Notes: generated by a model not told the origin, from the letters alone. A stretch of 64,000 nt of DNA from Kazachstania africana CBS 2517 (GCF_000304475.1 NC_018942.1:558001-622000), one strand, 5' to 3'. Counted from the first letter of the stretch, positions 1 to 10,963 are shown. Numbers and translations are program-made.

Positions 1-917
1 AAATCTCCTTTCTTTTTATTAAAAAAGGTTTTCTGATATTTGCAGAATAACGTAGACTCATCGTTGGATGGAATTTTTAAATCTTCACCTGATTTGATAA
101 ACGAACACGATGTCTCAGTATATTGACTTTTTTTAGATTGGGAATCATCCTGAGTAGCAATACCAGTAAAAGTTTTCCCATGATCGAAAGATACAAGATA
201 GATTCCCTCACAGGTGAAGGTTTCATCGTCAGAGGAAAATAAATCATCAAACATGTCACCTAGTTCAGTAATCAAATTTTTACCAATTTCTGCGAATTGA
301 TTTAATCCACGACGCTTAAGAGATGTATCTTCGAAACGCTTTCTGAAATGGTCCTTTTCCCCATCTTCGTGTGTGTCTTCTTTTTGATGCTCTTTGTTTT
401 TATCGTCGTTCTCAGAATCGTGGCCCTTTTTCCCATCTTCGTGAGTATTTCCTTTTTGATGGTCTCTATTTCCAGATTCATTAGCTTTAGCACATAAACT
501 ACAGTGCACACCGAAGTAGTCCTTATTTGTAGGATGAGTGGAGATGAAGCATTGTCCTTCTTCATTTTCCGGTAAATCTAGTTCTATGAGCTGCCAAGAC
601 TTGCCTTGGTCTTCAGTAATGTAAAATTTATTGTTTTCAACAGTTACAATGGCCCTATCATGACTATGAAATTCGTCAATGCCAAGCCACAGTGCCTTGC
701 CATCGATTTTATCTACAGTATCCCAGGTAGCACCATTGTCAGTAGTAATAAGAACGTTTGCGTCCTCTAGTCTCAGTAATGTGGTAGAATCATCGAACAC
801 CTCAATAGTAAACGAATTTGAACTTTTTGACTTCGTTACCTTGGGGGTAAATGCTGCTACTAACTCCAGAAGAGATAGTAATAAAGACAAAAAGACACGT
901 AGTTGCAGTTGTCTCAT
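1..917 (-). CDS. PEP1: Vacuolar sorting receptor Vps10/Pep1, N-terminal part (runs off window)
   Basis: Type I membrane receptor that carries carboxypeptidase Y and other hydrolases from the late Golgi to the vacuole. Only about 305 N-terminal residues are present; the frame is open to base 1. From the ATG at 915-917 it reads a hydrophobic signal peptide (MRQLQLRVFLSLLLSLLELVAA), then FTPKVTK and sortilin-type Asp-box strands such as TDNGATW and TEDQGKSW, matching the start of S. cerevisiae Pep1. The luminal, membrane and tail regions lie outside the window. Oddity: an acidic, His-rich insertion contains two 14-residue near-repeats (348-389 and 420-461), where the remembered S. cerevisiae protein has only a short acidic stretch. 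It is divergent from FUS3, as in YBL017C/YBL016W. VTH1/VTH2-type paralogues are an alternative, but synteny favours PEP1. Confidence 0.9.
   Translation of the reverse strand, partial: MRQLQLRVFLSLLLSLLELVAAFTPKVTKSKSSNSFTIEVFDDSTTLLRLEDANVLITTDNGATWDTVDKIDGKALWLGIDEFHSHDRAIVTVENNKFYITEDQGKSWQLIELDLPENEEGQCFISTHPTNKDYFGVHCSLCAKANESGNRDHQKGNTHEDGKKGHDSENDDKNKEHQKEDTHEDGEKDHFRKRFEDTSLKRRGLNQFAEIGKNLITELGDMFDDLFSSDDETFTCEGIYLVSFDHGKTFTGIATQDDSQSKKSQYTETSCSFIKSGEDLKIPSNDESTLFCKYQKTFFNKKKGD
348..461 (-). repeat. Two 42-bp direct repeats inside PEP1
   Basis: Bases 348-389 and 420-461 are near-identical 42-bp units in the PEP1 frame, encoding HQKEDTHEDGEKDH and HQKGNTHEDGKKGH. The spacing is 30 bp and both are in frame, so unit number could change without breaking the gene. 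Confidence 0.8.
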
Positions 918-2873
<1,956 letters not shown>

Positions 2874-3544
2874 ATAAACGTTCCACCTCATATTCCTACA
2901 AAACAAAAATAGAATTCCATTTTGCAGCCCCGCTCTGTCATCCTGGAGGCTTTGACAACAGCCCCACGTTACTTCTTTCCTTCGTTCCAATACATATATA
3001 TCCACGAGTATATACGCACTAATACATATTTCCATTCATTATGGGCAAAACTAAACATTTTCTTCCCCAAGAAAGAGAAGCACAGGAGTCTTTTCACCAA
3101 AATTCATATGAATGATTCCGCCTTTTGAGCAGAGAGAGAAGCTGCATAATTTTCTAACGTTGGCTTCAACTTTGATTTCTTGGCAATTTCTGTGAGACTT
3201 CCTTTTTAAAATCCTCGGGAGAGAGCCTCGCTTGGAAAAAGGAAGTCTCACAGAAACGACTCCGAGAAATACTATCTTTGAAGTTGATTGGATACTTTAC
3301 TATTAAAGATGCTATATATGAGTGAAAACGTATAATATTGGTCTATCAGAACAGTTGAATTCTCAACAAGTCAAATTTTTTTTCATCTCAACCTATTCCG
3401 AACTATATATAAACAGAATTAGATCTTGTACGAGGTTAGAAGACAGTAGAGATCTAGATACGCACAATAAGAATTTTGCTGGTCGAAAAGAGTTTCTCGA
3501 GGGATTGTAGCCCATCCTAGGTTTTGTACCCTATTTACTAAAAG
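2874..3544. promoter_or_regulatory. FUS3-ACH1 intergenic region
   Basis: About 670 bp with no supported gene. It carries the FUS3 3' end, the ACH1 promoter and one striking element, a perfect 21-bp inverted repeat listed separately. The short open frames here show no conserved features. Confidence 0.5.
3187..3256. repeat. Perfect 21-bp inverted repeat (stem-loop) upstream of ACH1
   Basis: Arms at 3187-3207 and 3236-3256 are exact reverse complements (TTTCTGTGAGACTTCCTTTTT and its complement), separated by a 28-nt GC-richer loop that itself holds the semi-palindromic CTCGGGAGAGAGCCTCG. It begins 358 bp before the ACH1 start. It could be a cruciform, a transcribed hairpin or a pair of inverted protein-binding sites; the sequence does not decide. 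Confidence 0.9.
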
Positions 3545-5125
3545 ATGACTATTTCACAAGCATTGAAAGAAAGAATAAGATACGCACCTTATTTAGCCAA
3601 AGTGAGAGAACCACATGAATTGGTCTCTTTGTTTAAGAATGGCCAATACCTTGGTTGGTCTGGCTTTACTGGTGTTGGTACACCAAAGGCAGTTCCGCAA
3701 GCAATAATTAGTCATGTTGAAAAAAATAATCTACAAGGTAAATTGAGATTCAATCTTTTTGTGGGAGCTTCAGCTGGTCCAGAGGAAGAAGCATGGGCCA
3801 ATCATGATATGATTATTAAGAGAGCTCCACATCAAGTTGGAAAACCGATTGCAAAAGCAATCAATGCAGGAAGGATCAACTTTTTTGATAAGCACCTTTC
3901 CATGTTCCCACAGGATTTGACATATGGCTTCTATACGAGAGAAAGAACGGACGGTAAGATCTTGGATTATATGATTATAGAAGCCACAGCAATAAAGGAG
4001 GATGGGTCAATCGTCCCAGGGCCCTCGGTAGGTGGCTCTCCTGAGTTTATCAGTGTTGCTGATAAAGTTATAGTAGAAGTTAATACTGCCACACCATCTT
4101 TTGAGGGCTTACACGATATTGATATGCCAGTAAATCCTCCTTACAGGAAACCATACCCTTATGTTAAGGTAAATGATAAATGTGGTGTTGATTCGATTCC
4201 AGTGGACCCTGAAAAAGTGATTGCAATTGTTGAATCTACAACAAGAGATAAAGTTCCCCCTAATTCACCCAGTGACGAAATGTCCAGAGGTATTGCCTCT
4301 CATCTAGTGGAATTTTTCAGAAATGAAGTCAATCATGGTAGGTTACCTGAAACTTTGTTACCTTTGCAAAGTGGTATCGGTAATATTGCTAATGCCGTCA
4401 TCGAAGGTTTGGCTACAGCAAATTTTAAACATCTAAATGTGTGGACAGAAGTTTTGCAAGATTCCTTCTTAGATTTGTTTGAAAATGGTTCTTTAGATTA
4501 TGCTACAGCAACTTCGATCAGATTAACTGAAAACGGTTTCAAAAGAGTCTTCAACAATTGGGATTCATTCAAAAGTAAACTTTGTCTAAGATCTCAAGTT
4601 GTTTCTAATAATCCAGAGCTAATCCGTCGTTTGGGCGTAATTGCGATGAATACACCGGTAGAGGTAGATATCTACGCACATGCGAACTCTACAAATGTTA
4701 ATGGTTCTAGGATGTTAAATGGTCTTGGTGGGTCAGCCGACTTTTTAAGAAATGCAAAGATTTCCATTATGCATGCACCATCAGCAAGACCAACGAAGAT
4801 CGACCCGACGGGAATTTCCTCAATTGTGCCAATGGTTCCTCATGTCGACCAAACAGAACACGATCTTGATGTCATAGTAACGGAACAAGGCCTGGCAGAT
4901 TTAAGAGGATTGTCACCAAAAGAAAGAGCTCGCGAAATAATAAAACAATGTGCCCATCCTGATTATAAAGATCTTTTGATTGAATATGTACAAAGGTCTG
5001 AACATTATTGTGAGAAGAAAAATAGTCTACACGAGCCACATATGTTGAAAAATGCATTTAAATTCCACACCAATTTGATGGAAAAAGGGACAATGAAGAT
5101 TGAAGGCTGGGACCCCATTGATTAA
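3545..5125 (+). CDS. ACH1: Acetyl-CoA hydrolase / CoA transferase Ach1
   Basis: Mitochondrial enzyme of the acetyl-CoA hydrolase/CoA-transferase family; in S. cerevisiae it mainly moves CoA from succinyl-CoA to acetate and helps detoxify acetate. The 526 residues equal the S. cerevisiae length. It begins [20 protein letters not shown], has the [16 protein letters not shown] segment near residue 38, and the conserved [18 protein letters not shown] block that carries the family's catalytic glutamate region. No frame damage. It follows FUS3 on the same strand as in YBL016W/YBL015W. Confidence 0.97.
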   Translation: MTISQALKERIRYAPYLAKVREPHELVSLFKNGQYLGWSGFTGVGTPKAVPQAIISHVEKNNLQGKLRFNLFVGASAGPEEEAWANHDMIIKRAPHQVGKPIAKAINAGRINFFDKHLSMFPQDLTYGFYTRERTDGKILDYMIIEATAIKEDGSIVPGPSVGGSPEFISVADKVIVEVNTATPSFEGLHDIDMPVNPPYRKPYPYVKVNDKCGVDSIPVDPEKVIAIVESTTRDKVPPNSPSDEMSRGIASHLVEFFRNEVNHGRLPETLLPLQSGIGNIANAVIEGLATANFKHLNVWTEVLQDSFLDLFENGSLDYATATSIRLTENGFKRVFNNWDSFKSKLCLRSQVVSNNPELIRRLGVIAMNTPVEVDIYAHANSTNVNGSRMLNGLGGSADFLRNAKISIMHAPSARPTKIDPTGISSIVPMVPHVDQTEHDLDVIVTEQGLADLRGLSPKERAREIIKQCAHPDYKDLLIEYVQRSEHYCEKKNSLHEPHMLKNAFKFHTNLMEKGTMKIEGWDPID

Positions 5126-5629
5126 TGTCCATGTAAGAACGTTAATGGTTTTTTGTTTCTAAAAATATATAATTACCTTAACTCAACCACATTACTTTAT
5201 TCGATATATAGCTACAGCTTGAAGGGTTATAAATATTTACTAAATTATGCATGTTAATTAGTTGACAGGCCCATGAGCTAAAGAAGGACCTCCATAATAT
5301 CAAATTTTTCAAAAAAAATTGGTGAAACCCCTCCATTAAACGTTTCTCAATGAAAATCTAACGGGGAATAGAAAAATTAAGAACTGAATTGTAGAGAATG
5401 TACAGACAAAGATTATAATCCAAAAGTTTTTCGGGAACTGTCCACTGCATATTTACGAACATGTAAGTGCAATCTCAATCTGGATGCTCTTTTCATGCTT
5501 AAAAAAAAAGCACAAATATAAGCTTGATCCAAAACACGTTTGCCATGAACCTACAACTGTGTCACATGCGCAAAAGACTTACGCTGTTGAGCAGTTAATG
5601 TACAGATTATTGTCGAGGATTGAAAAAAA
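5126..5629. other. ACH1-tRNA-Ile intergenic region
   Basis: About 500 bp of AT-rich sequence after ACH1. I see no ORF with conserved features, no repeat and no RNA gene. Confidence 0.5.
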
Positions 5630-5703
5630 TGGTCTCTAGCGGGATCGAACCGCTGATCCCCGCGTTATTAGCACGGTGCCTTAACCAACTGGGCCAAGAG
5701 ACC
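5630..5703 (-). tRNA. tRNA-Ile, anticodon AAU
   Basis: On the minus strand a 74-nt cloverleaf begins GGTCTCT and ends AGAGACC plus discriminator A, a perfect 7-bp acceptor stem. It has the A-box-like GGCCCAGTTGGTTAAGG, anticodon loop CTAATAA and B-box GGTTCGATCCC. There is no intron. LTR-like repeat unit 1 lies 260 bp upstream, a position typical of Ty-like integration near Pol III genes. Confidence 0.97.
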
Positions 5704-5963
5704 TAAATATTCAAGTTCAATATGCTTACAAGACAGATAATAGAGAGAGAATATAACGGCTTGTGTATATTCTAATTCAGTGACAGGGAACGTGGAAATT
5801 GTTGGAACGGGAGTTTGATGGGTCTATAATACTATAGCACATATTTGTAGACGAGAACATTATGGATTGGTAAAAACTACGGAGAATGTAACCACAACGG
5901 TTTACCATAACAAGAAGATTTGCTGTTTGTATGACGTCGTACAAGTAACAAATGAAAAGTTTT
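5704..5963. other. Between tRNA-Ile and repeat unit 1; minus-strand ORF leaving the repeat
   Basis: A minus-strand frame at 5777-6040 starts inside repeat unit 1 (MTDIHNMNTIKENN...) and reads 87 codons to here. Retrotransposon Gag frames often begin near an LTR, so this may be a degenerate Gag start, but no Gag motif is recognisable. Near the far end, on the minus strand, is TTCCAACA, a common LTR 3' end. Confidence 0.25.
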
Positions 5964-6389
5964 CTGACGTGAGGAAGATCAGAGGATGATCCCTTTATAT
6001 TATTTTCTTTAATAGTGTTCATGTTGTGGATGTCAGTCAAGTTATTGAAGTAATTCTTATTAATCAGTGGTTATACCAAATAATGCACTGGTTATATATA
6101 AAATATAATCATAATATAAAGTAATATAAAGTGATACAAACTTTGATCAAACTTCAGTGTTCACCTGAGTATTTATACCTTTTCCAATACATTTTGAATT
6201 ATGCCAATTATCATGTTATAGATTTATAAGTCAATACGTGATCGTGTTTATCGTACCATAATTATTTCGTGTCAACAAATTATAGTGTTTATCACACCAT
6301 AATTATTGTTCATATCTTCTATAACATTCTAAATTAGTCATGCTAACTATCAAAACATTGAAATGTCGGTATATTGCCATTTCCAGCAT
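5964..6389 (-). mobile_element. LTR-like repeat, unit 1
   Basis: About 426 bp, similar along its length to unit 2 (same strand, adjacent) and to unit 3 (inverted, 9462-9866). Read on the minus strand it runs from ATGCTGGAAATGGCAATATA through ACATTTCAATGTTTTGAT, a TATA-like GGTATAAATACTCAGGTGAA and AAGTTTGATCAAAGTTTGT, to GATCATCCTCTGATCTTCC. The size, an internal TATA box, solo copies and placement upstream of a tRNA gene all suggest a solo LTR of a Ty-like element. No family name can be given and no target-site duplication was established. Confidence 0.6.
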
Positions 6390-6812
6390 TCTTTATATTA
6401 TTATCGTTTATATTGTTCATGTTGTGGATGTCAGTCAAACAATTAAAATAATTCTTATTAATCAGTGTTTTTACCAAATAATGCACTGGTTTTCTATACA
6501 ATAAAATATACAATAAATAATATACATTTTGACAAACTTTGATCAAACTTCAGTGTTCACCTGAGTATTTATACCTTTTCCAACACATTTTGATTTATGC
6601 CAATTATCGTGTTCTAGGTTTATGAGTCAATACGTTGTCATAATTATTGCATGATAATATGTATTCGTGTTTATCACGCCATATATGGTTCGTGTCAATA
6701 CATTGTCGTGTTTATCACACCATAATTATTGTTCATATCTTCTCTAACATTCTAAATTTGTCATTCTAACTATCAAAACATTGAAATGTCAGTATATTGC
6801 CATTTCCAGCAT
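6390..6812 (-). mobile_element. LTR-like repeat, unit 2 (tandem with unit 1)
   Basis: About 423 bp, joined head-to-tail to unit 1; both end at the plus-strand string TTGCCATTTCCAGCAT (6374-6389 and 6797-6812). It shares the TATA-like GGTATAAATACTCAGGTGAA and the TTGACTGACATCCACAACATG block. It lacks the GATCATCCTCTGATCTTCC end found in units 1 and 3, so it seems cut off where unit 1 begins, as after unequal recombination or nested insertion. Confidence 0.6.
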
Positions 6813-7029
6813 TTTCATCATGTCGTCGACGAGAATGTTGTGATTTATGAGGTATAAATAGACGTCATCTAGTATCGAGAGAACATCTTTTCCCCCCTTA
6901 TTGAAAACACTTTTACATAGAAAAAAGAAAGGACGAATATTGGTTTTTAATATATAGTTTAATTCTGATTTCACACTTTATTTTGTTTGGTATACTATAA
7001 CTATCCCTTAGATCCTACTCATTATTACA
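6813..7029. other. Flank of repeat unit 2 with a polypurine tract
   Basis: On the minus strand the purine run AAGGGGGGAAAAGA (about 6886-6899) is followed directly by TGTT. This is the layout of a retroelement polypurine tract abutting a 3' LTR. A 61-codon frame (6789-6974) crosses it but shows no recognisable reverse transcriptase or RNase H motif. Remnant of element interior is possible, not shown. Confidence 0.25.
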
Positions 7030-7352
7030 ATGTCATCGATTAGCAACACCCTAAGAGAGGAAAAGACTTCTATCGGTCATATGGATATTTTCATTTTTTT
7101 CGACACGTTTTGCTCTGTCATAATATGCTCCTTTGGCCATGTTCTAAATACTCATTCTCCGTGTTATGTAATTCAATGATCCCAGAACATTACAAAATTT
7201 GTTATTCGAACTCTAAAATACCATCTCTCTTATTAGCGCATTTCACAAATTGGCCCTTCGATATAATTACTGTTATATCTATTGCTTTTACTTTAGTCAG
7301 ATCTACATACTGTTTGATTATAGCAGTTGGATTTCTACTTTTAATGATTTAG
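7030..7352 (+). pseudogene. Possible decayed membrane-protein gene
   Basis: From ATG 7030 a frame reads MSSISNTLREEKTSIGHMDI into a hydrophobic stretch and stops at TGA 7177-7179. A second frame, open to 7352, continues with SLLLAHFTNWPFDIITVIS and a second hydrophobic segment (LIIAVGFLLLMI). Two hydrophobic pieces in adjacent frames would fit a frameshifted small membrane protein, such as those common in yeast repeat-rich regions. I cannot name a family, and it may be chance. Confidence 0.25.
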
Positions 7353-7779
7353 GTAAATTTTCAATAGGAACGTTTTATGTACCGCATGCCAGGTCCCACT
7401 TTATATAAGGTCATTTATTGGTTTTAGTAATGGAAAATTTAAACCAGTCGACGAATTTACTGTCATTGGCCGCATAACAGTGGTAAAGCTATGTATTCCA
7501 CAAGCACTCAGAGTAATACAAACAAGACTATTTTAAAAATGATGTAGAACTTTCCATGGAAAAACTAAGTGAGAGAAATCAAGTAATGGATATACAGAGC
7601 CCGAAGGTAATATTTCAAATTAACTGTTTCAATACATAAATAAGAGAATAAAATAAATAATTATCTTGGTTATACACGAGTATAAAAGAACAAAATTGTC
7701 AATAACAACATGTTACTGAACTCAGAGAATAGAAAAATATGTGTCCATCACCATCATAGATCAAACATTGACGTGTTGA
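7353..7779. other. Intergenic stretch
   Basis: About 430 bp of AT-rich sequence. I see no coding, RNA or repeat feature I can support. Confidence 0.4.
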
Positions 7780-8511
7780 CTATTCGCTCGCAGTACCAAT
7801 AGAGATACAGACTTTGTCGCCGTCATTAAAGGAAACCGTACCATTATTGTAGACGTACAGTAGATCATCTGTCAAACCAGTCTGTTCCTCAATAGTCTTC
7901 GACGAATCATAGAAAATCGAGATACATTCACCAAAATCGGCTGAGTTAACCGGGGCATAAGCTTCTTCCGCTAGTCGTTGGCACACGTTAACATTACCAA
8001 TGGATTGAGTGCTAGTGTAGAATTCATAACTCTTACCCATACTCCATGTCTTCACAGCCTCATCAACATAAGCTTCATATTCTTCTGTAGCAACAATAAA
8101 ACCATAAGTAGTTTTTGGGTCACCTGTATGAGATTCAAGATAGAAATAGTTGTTAACACCATTCAACTCGGTGGTCATTATACTAGCAATTGTCAACATG
8201 GCAGTAATACTAGAATCAATTTGGATACCTCCAAAAACACCGAAAACATATCCAGAGTCAGACAATTTATAGATTTGATTAATTTCACCGTTAAAAGCAA
8301 CTCCGAACATATCGCCAAGAGAGTTTACCAGATCGTCTGCAACATCAGTAGGCAAATCACCATCTCAGTAAGCGAAACCTTCATGAGTCATCATAAAAGC
8401 TCCTTCTGACCAGTCAGTTTCAGAGGATGGCAACATACCTGAAGTGCCTGGAAGAGAAAGTTCACAAAAGACGACTTGGCTGAGGAAGAATAACGCTAAA
8501 AAAAACAGCAT
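7780..8511 (-). pseudogene. Secreted protein of unknown family, interrupted by one in-frame TGA
   Basis: From ATG (8509-8511) the frame gives a clear signal peptide (MLFFLALFFLSQVVFC), then 33 polar residues to TGA at 8365-8367, then stays open for about 194 codons to 7780. Without the stop it would be 243 residues. The mature part is acidic, has few cysteines (NVCQ, GECI, KVCI), no membrane span and no GPI-type tail, so a soluble secreted protein is likely. I recognise no family. The long intact frame after the stop means the break is recent, or is a sequencing error, readthrough, or is spliced out: GTATGT at 8438-8433 and GCAG ending at 8337 would bound a 102-nt, in-frame intron containing the TGA, but the only branch-like strings (TACTGAG, TACTGAT) are poor. 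It sits between LTR-like repeats and tRNAs, a typical site for lineage-specific genes. Confidence 0.6.
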
Positions 8512-9274
8512 CTAGTGAATATTTTGTTTTAAATTATAAAATAAAGGACTTTGTAAAATGTAAATGTCAATACCTGTTCAGGAATCAATAAACCGTTGTT
8601 GATTATGGATTCGCAATAGTATGTTTCTTCTATAACCTAACATATAGATAAAATGGAATGAAAATATCAGTGATGACTGGGAATAAAGCCAGCTATTTAT
8701 ACGTTTAAGAAAGAGCTTGCAAGTTAGTCTCCTCTTCATTAGTATATGAACTTCACTAATAGCAATCTTGGAAGACCTTCTCCGATTTATTGGCATTTTC
8801 CGCTGTTCTACGTCCTTTCTGCTCGAACCTCAAGTATCTACAAATCGTAGCTCAATTGAGTCTCTATTGTTGGAGACACTAGAATTCATACCTCTTAGTT
8901 CGATTTGCTTCGAACTGTTTTCGAAGACGTCATTTATTGCAAAGATTGTTTTTCAAAGCGGGGCGGTCCTGATAACGCCGTGCAATTTTGGAGTTACTCC
9001 GATTATCACAGTAAGAGATATGTCCCAAAATGGTTATTTACATTCAATTCTAATGAGATTCTTGGCCAACTGCGTAAATCAGAAATGCCATTTGAGGCAA
9101 CTTTTCTCATGGACTCAAAAGCCCTATAGAACAAACTTTATTAAAGCCTTATCTTACGGTTTTTTCATATTTGGAAATCGCCTGTTAAATATGACGTACA
9201 ACTCGCCATGGAGAAGCCATTGTAGCATTCGAGTCGACATGTTCAGGGTTAGGTTTCTACACTATTATCTTTAA
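8512..9274 (+). pseudogene. Degenerate ORF remnant(s), unidentified
   Basis: No intact gene. A plus-strand frame (codons starting at 8761+3n) reads SNLGRPSPIYWHFPLFYVLS, passes three stops between about 8848 and 8898, then gives 74 open codons (8905-9129) including KDCFSKRGGPDNAVQFWSYS and KWLFTFNSNEILGQLRKSE, then two more stops. Its composition (Trp, Tyr, Cys, charged residues) is protein-like, while the overlapping 168-codon frame is less so. This looks like an old pseudogene; family unknown. Confidence 0.3.
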
Positions 9275-9461
9275 ACTGTGGATAAATATAACGGACTTTC
9301 TAGCGTCCTGAACTCCGGTTGAACCCTGACAAATGTTTTAATTTTCTTGAGCGTAATAGCAGAGAACTCTCCACATCTAGAAAAGTCAATAGTACAAATC
9401 CACAGTGTGATTATTTGTGTAAAAGTATTAAGGCTAGCGTCCTGGACACGGCATTACACTA
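9275..9461. other. Spacer before repeat unit 3
   Basis: No coding feature. The short string CTAGCGTCCTG occurs twice (about 9300 and 9433), possibly the trace of a small duplication. Confidence 0.35.
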
Positions 9462-9866
9462 ACATTTCAATGTTTTGATTGTTAGAATGACGAATTTAGA
9501 ATGTTCTAGACGAATTGAACAATAAACGTGGCGTGATGAACGCAACTATATATTATCATGCAATAAATATGGTGGCATAACTATGGCGACGTATTGACTT
9601 ATAAATCTAGAACATGAGAATTGTTGTAAATCAAAATGTGTTGGGAAACGTATAAATGCTCAGGTGAACACTGAAGTTTGATCAAAGTTTGTATCACTTT
9701 ATATTATTTTATATTATGATTATATTTTATATATAACCAGTGCATTATTTGGTATAAAACACTGATTAATAAGAATTATTTTAATTATTTGACTGACATC
9801 CACAGCATAAACAATATTAACGAAAATAATATAAAGAGATCATCCTCTGATCTTCCTTCACGTCAG
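9462..9866 (+). mobile_element. LTR-like repeat, unit 3 (inverted relative to units 1 and 2)
   Basis: About 405 bp related to the reverse complement of units 1 and 2: it begins ACATTTCAATGTTTTGAT, has CAGGTGAACACTGAAGTTTG and TTGACTGACATCCACAGCAT, and ends GATCATCCTCTGATCTTCC like unit 1. Several small indels and substitutions, including loss of the clean TATAAATACT, suggest it is older. It ends 178 bp upstream of tRNA-His. Confidence 0.6.
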
Positions 9867-10044
9867 CGTCTATGAAAAGTTTTCACTAATATTCAACCAA
9901 ATTCAATAATGCAAAATATTTAGTTCAATAAATTGGATTGGACCGCGTGTGTCTAGGTTTTGATTCCGGGAAAGCAGTGACACGAACTTGGAGCTTGATG
10001 TTGTTCTTGCCTAATTTATGTTACAAAAAAAATCACAATTAGAA

Positions 10045-10116
10045 GCCATCTTAGTATAGTGGTTAGTACACATCGTTGTGGCCGATGAAACCCTGGTTCG
10101 ATTCTAGGAGATGGCA
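10045..10116 (+). tRNA. tRNA-His, anticodon GUG
   Basis: 72-nt tRNA with acceptor GCCATCT/AGATGGC, D-arm TAGTATAGTGGTTAGTA, anticodon loop TTGTGGC and T-arm GGTTCGATTCT. It agrees with yeast tRNA-His as I remember it; the extra 5' G is added after transcription. A T-run follows at about 10120. A tRNA-His next to EMP24 also matches S. cerevisiae chromosome VII as I recall, so the chromosome VII-like block may begin here. Confidence 0.97.
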
Positions 10117-10354
10117 ATTTCTTTTTTTCTCAAAATTTGCTTGAAAATAAGTGGGCGTGCTAATTTTTTTTTTTTTTAGTCAAGACAGACGCCCATACTT
10201 TACATGCGATTGTGATCCATGCTAATGCATCATGACATATTTATATGTTACTTCCTCTCAAATAGACAATTATTAGCATATTTGTCATTCTATTTTAAAA
10301 AGCTGCATGAATAAACTACTCTTTTTTACTTAATTCCATATATATTCATACTTA

Positions 10355-10963
10355 TTAGACTAAAGAAGTGACTTCAAAGAATCTCTTCAAGTAATAAATC
10401 TGGAAGACTGAGTTAGCAACTACCACACCCACTTGGAATACGGACCACCACTTAACACGGTCGTTAGTTGATTCAGCAGTGTTTCTGTGTGTTCTTTCTC
10501 TAATGACAATGTAACTTTGTTCATCTTTAACTTCTCTGACTAATTTTGATAACTTTTTGATTGCACCACCTAACGTTTTTGAATCATCTTCATCGATGTA
10601 AACGACTCCATGAATGTTAAAAGTGACATCTTTAGTATCGATACCAGATTTTTCATTTCCAAAACAGTATTGATACTTACCTTTGTATGGAACAACGACG
10701 GTGACTTCACCATGAGATGCATCAGAAACTGTTCTAATGACCTCATTTCTTTCCACTGAATAAATGACGAAATCACCAGATAATTGACTGCTGGACTGAG
10801 GATTTCTGTCACCGAATTGGTAAGTAATTGCCAATTCATCATTTTGATTCAATTCTTCGAAAAAACATCTACGACCATAAGGTGGTAATAGAACGTTATG
10901 TGCGGTGGCTACGCTTGTCAAAAGTGTTGATACAACAAATGTGGCAATAATTGAGAATCTCAT
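10355..10963 (-). CDS. EMP24: p24 family cargo receptor Emp24
   Basis: Subunit of the p24 complex in COPII vesicles; helps load GPI-anchored and other cargo at the ER. 202 residues. The frame opens with a TTG; the first ATG (10961-10963) gives signal peptide MRFSIIATFVVSTLLTSVAT followed by mature AHNVLLPPYGRRCFFE. The GOLD domain has the paired cysteines (RRCFFE and YQYCFGN), then a coiled coil ending RTHRNTAESTNDRVKWWS, one membrane span, and cytosolic tail LKRFFEVTSLV with the FF and terminal LV sorting signals. Nearly identical in layout to S. cerevisiae Emp24. Confidence 0.97.
   Translation of the reverse strand: MRFSIIATFVVSTLLTSVATAHNVLLPPYGRRCFFEELNQNDELAITYQFGDRNPQSSSQLSGDFVIYSVERNEVIRTVSDASHGEVTVVVPYKGKYQYCFGNEKSGIDTKDVTFNIHGVVYIDEDDSKTLGGAIKKLSKLVREVKDEQSYIVIRERTHRNTAESTNDRVKWWSVFQVGVVVANSVFQIYYLKRFFEVTSLV

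Noticed and set aside
7780..8511. Naming the secreted ORF as a killer-toxin-type protein
   Set aside because: Signal peptide and location are suggestive, but no processing sites, cysteine pattern or sequence identity I can vouch for supports any toxin family. Left unnamed.
8768..9274. 168-codon plus-strand ORF as an intact gene
   Set aside because: It has no domain, no good start context and overlaps a more protein-like but broken frame; it crosses no conserved feature. Chance frame more likely.
10069..10075. GTTAGTA (reverse branch site) near 10070
   Set aside because: It is part of the D-arm of tRNA-His.
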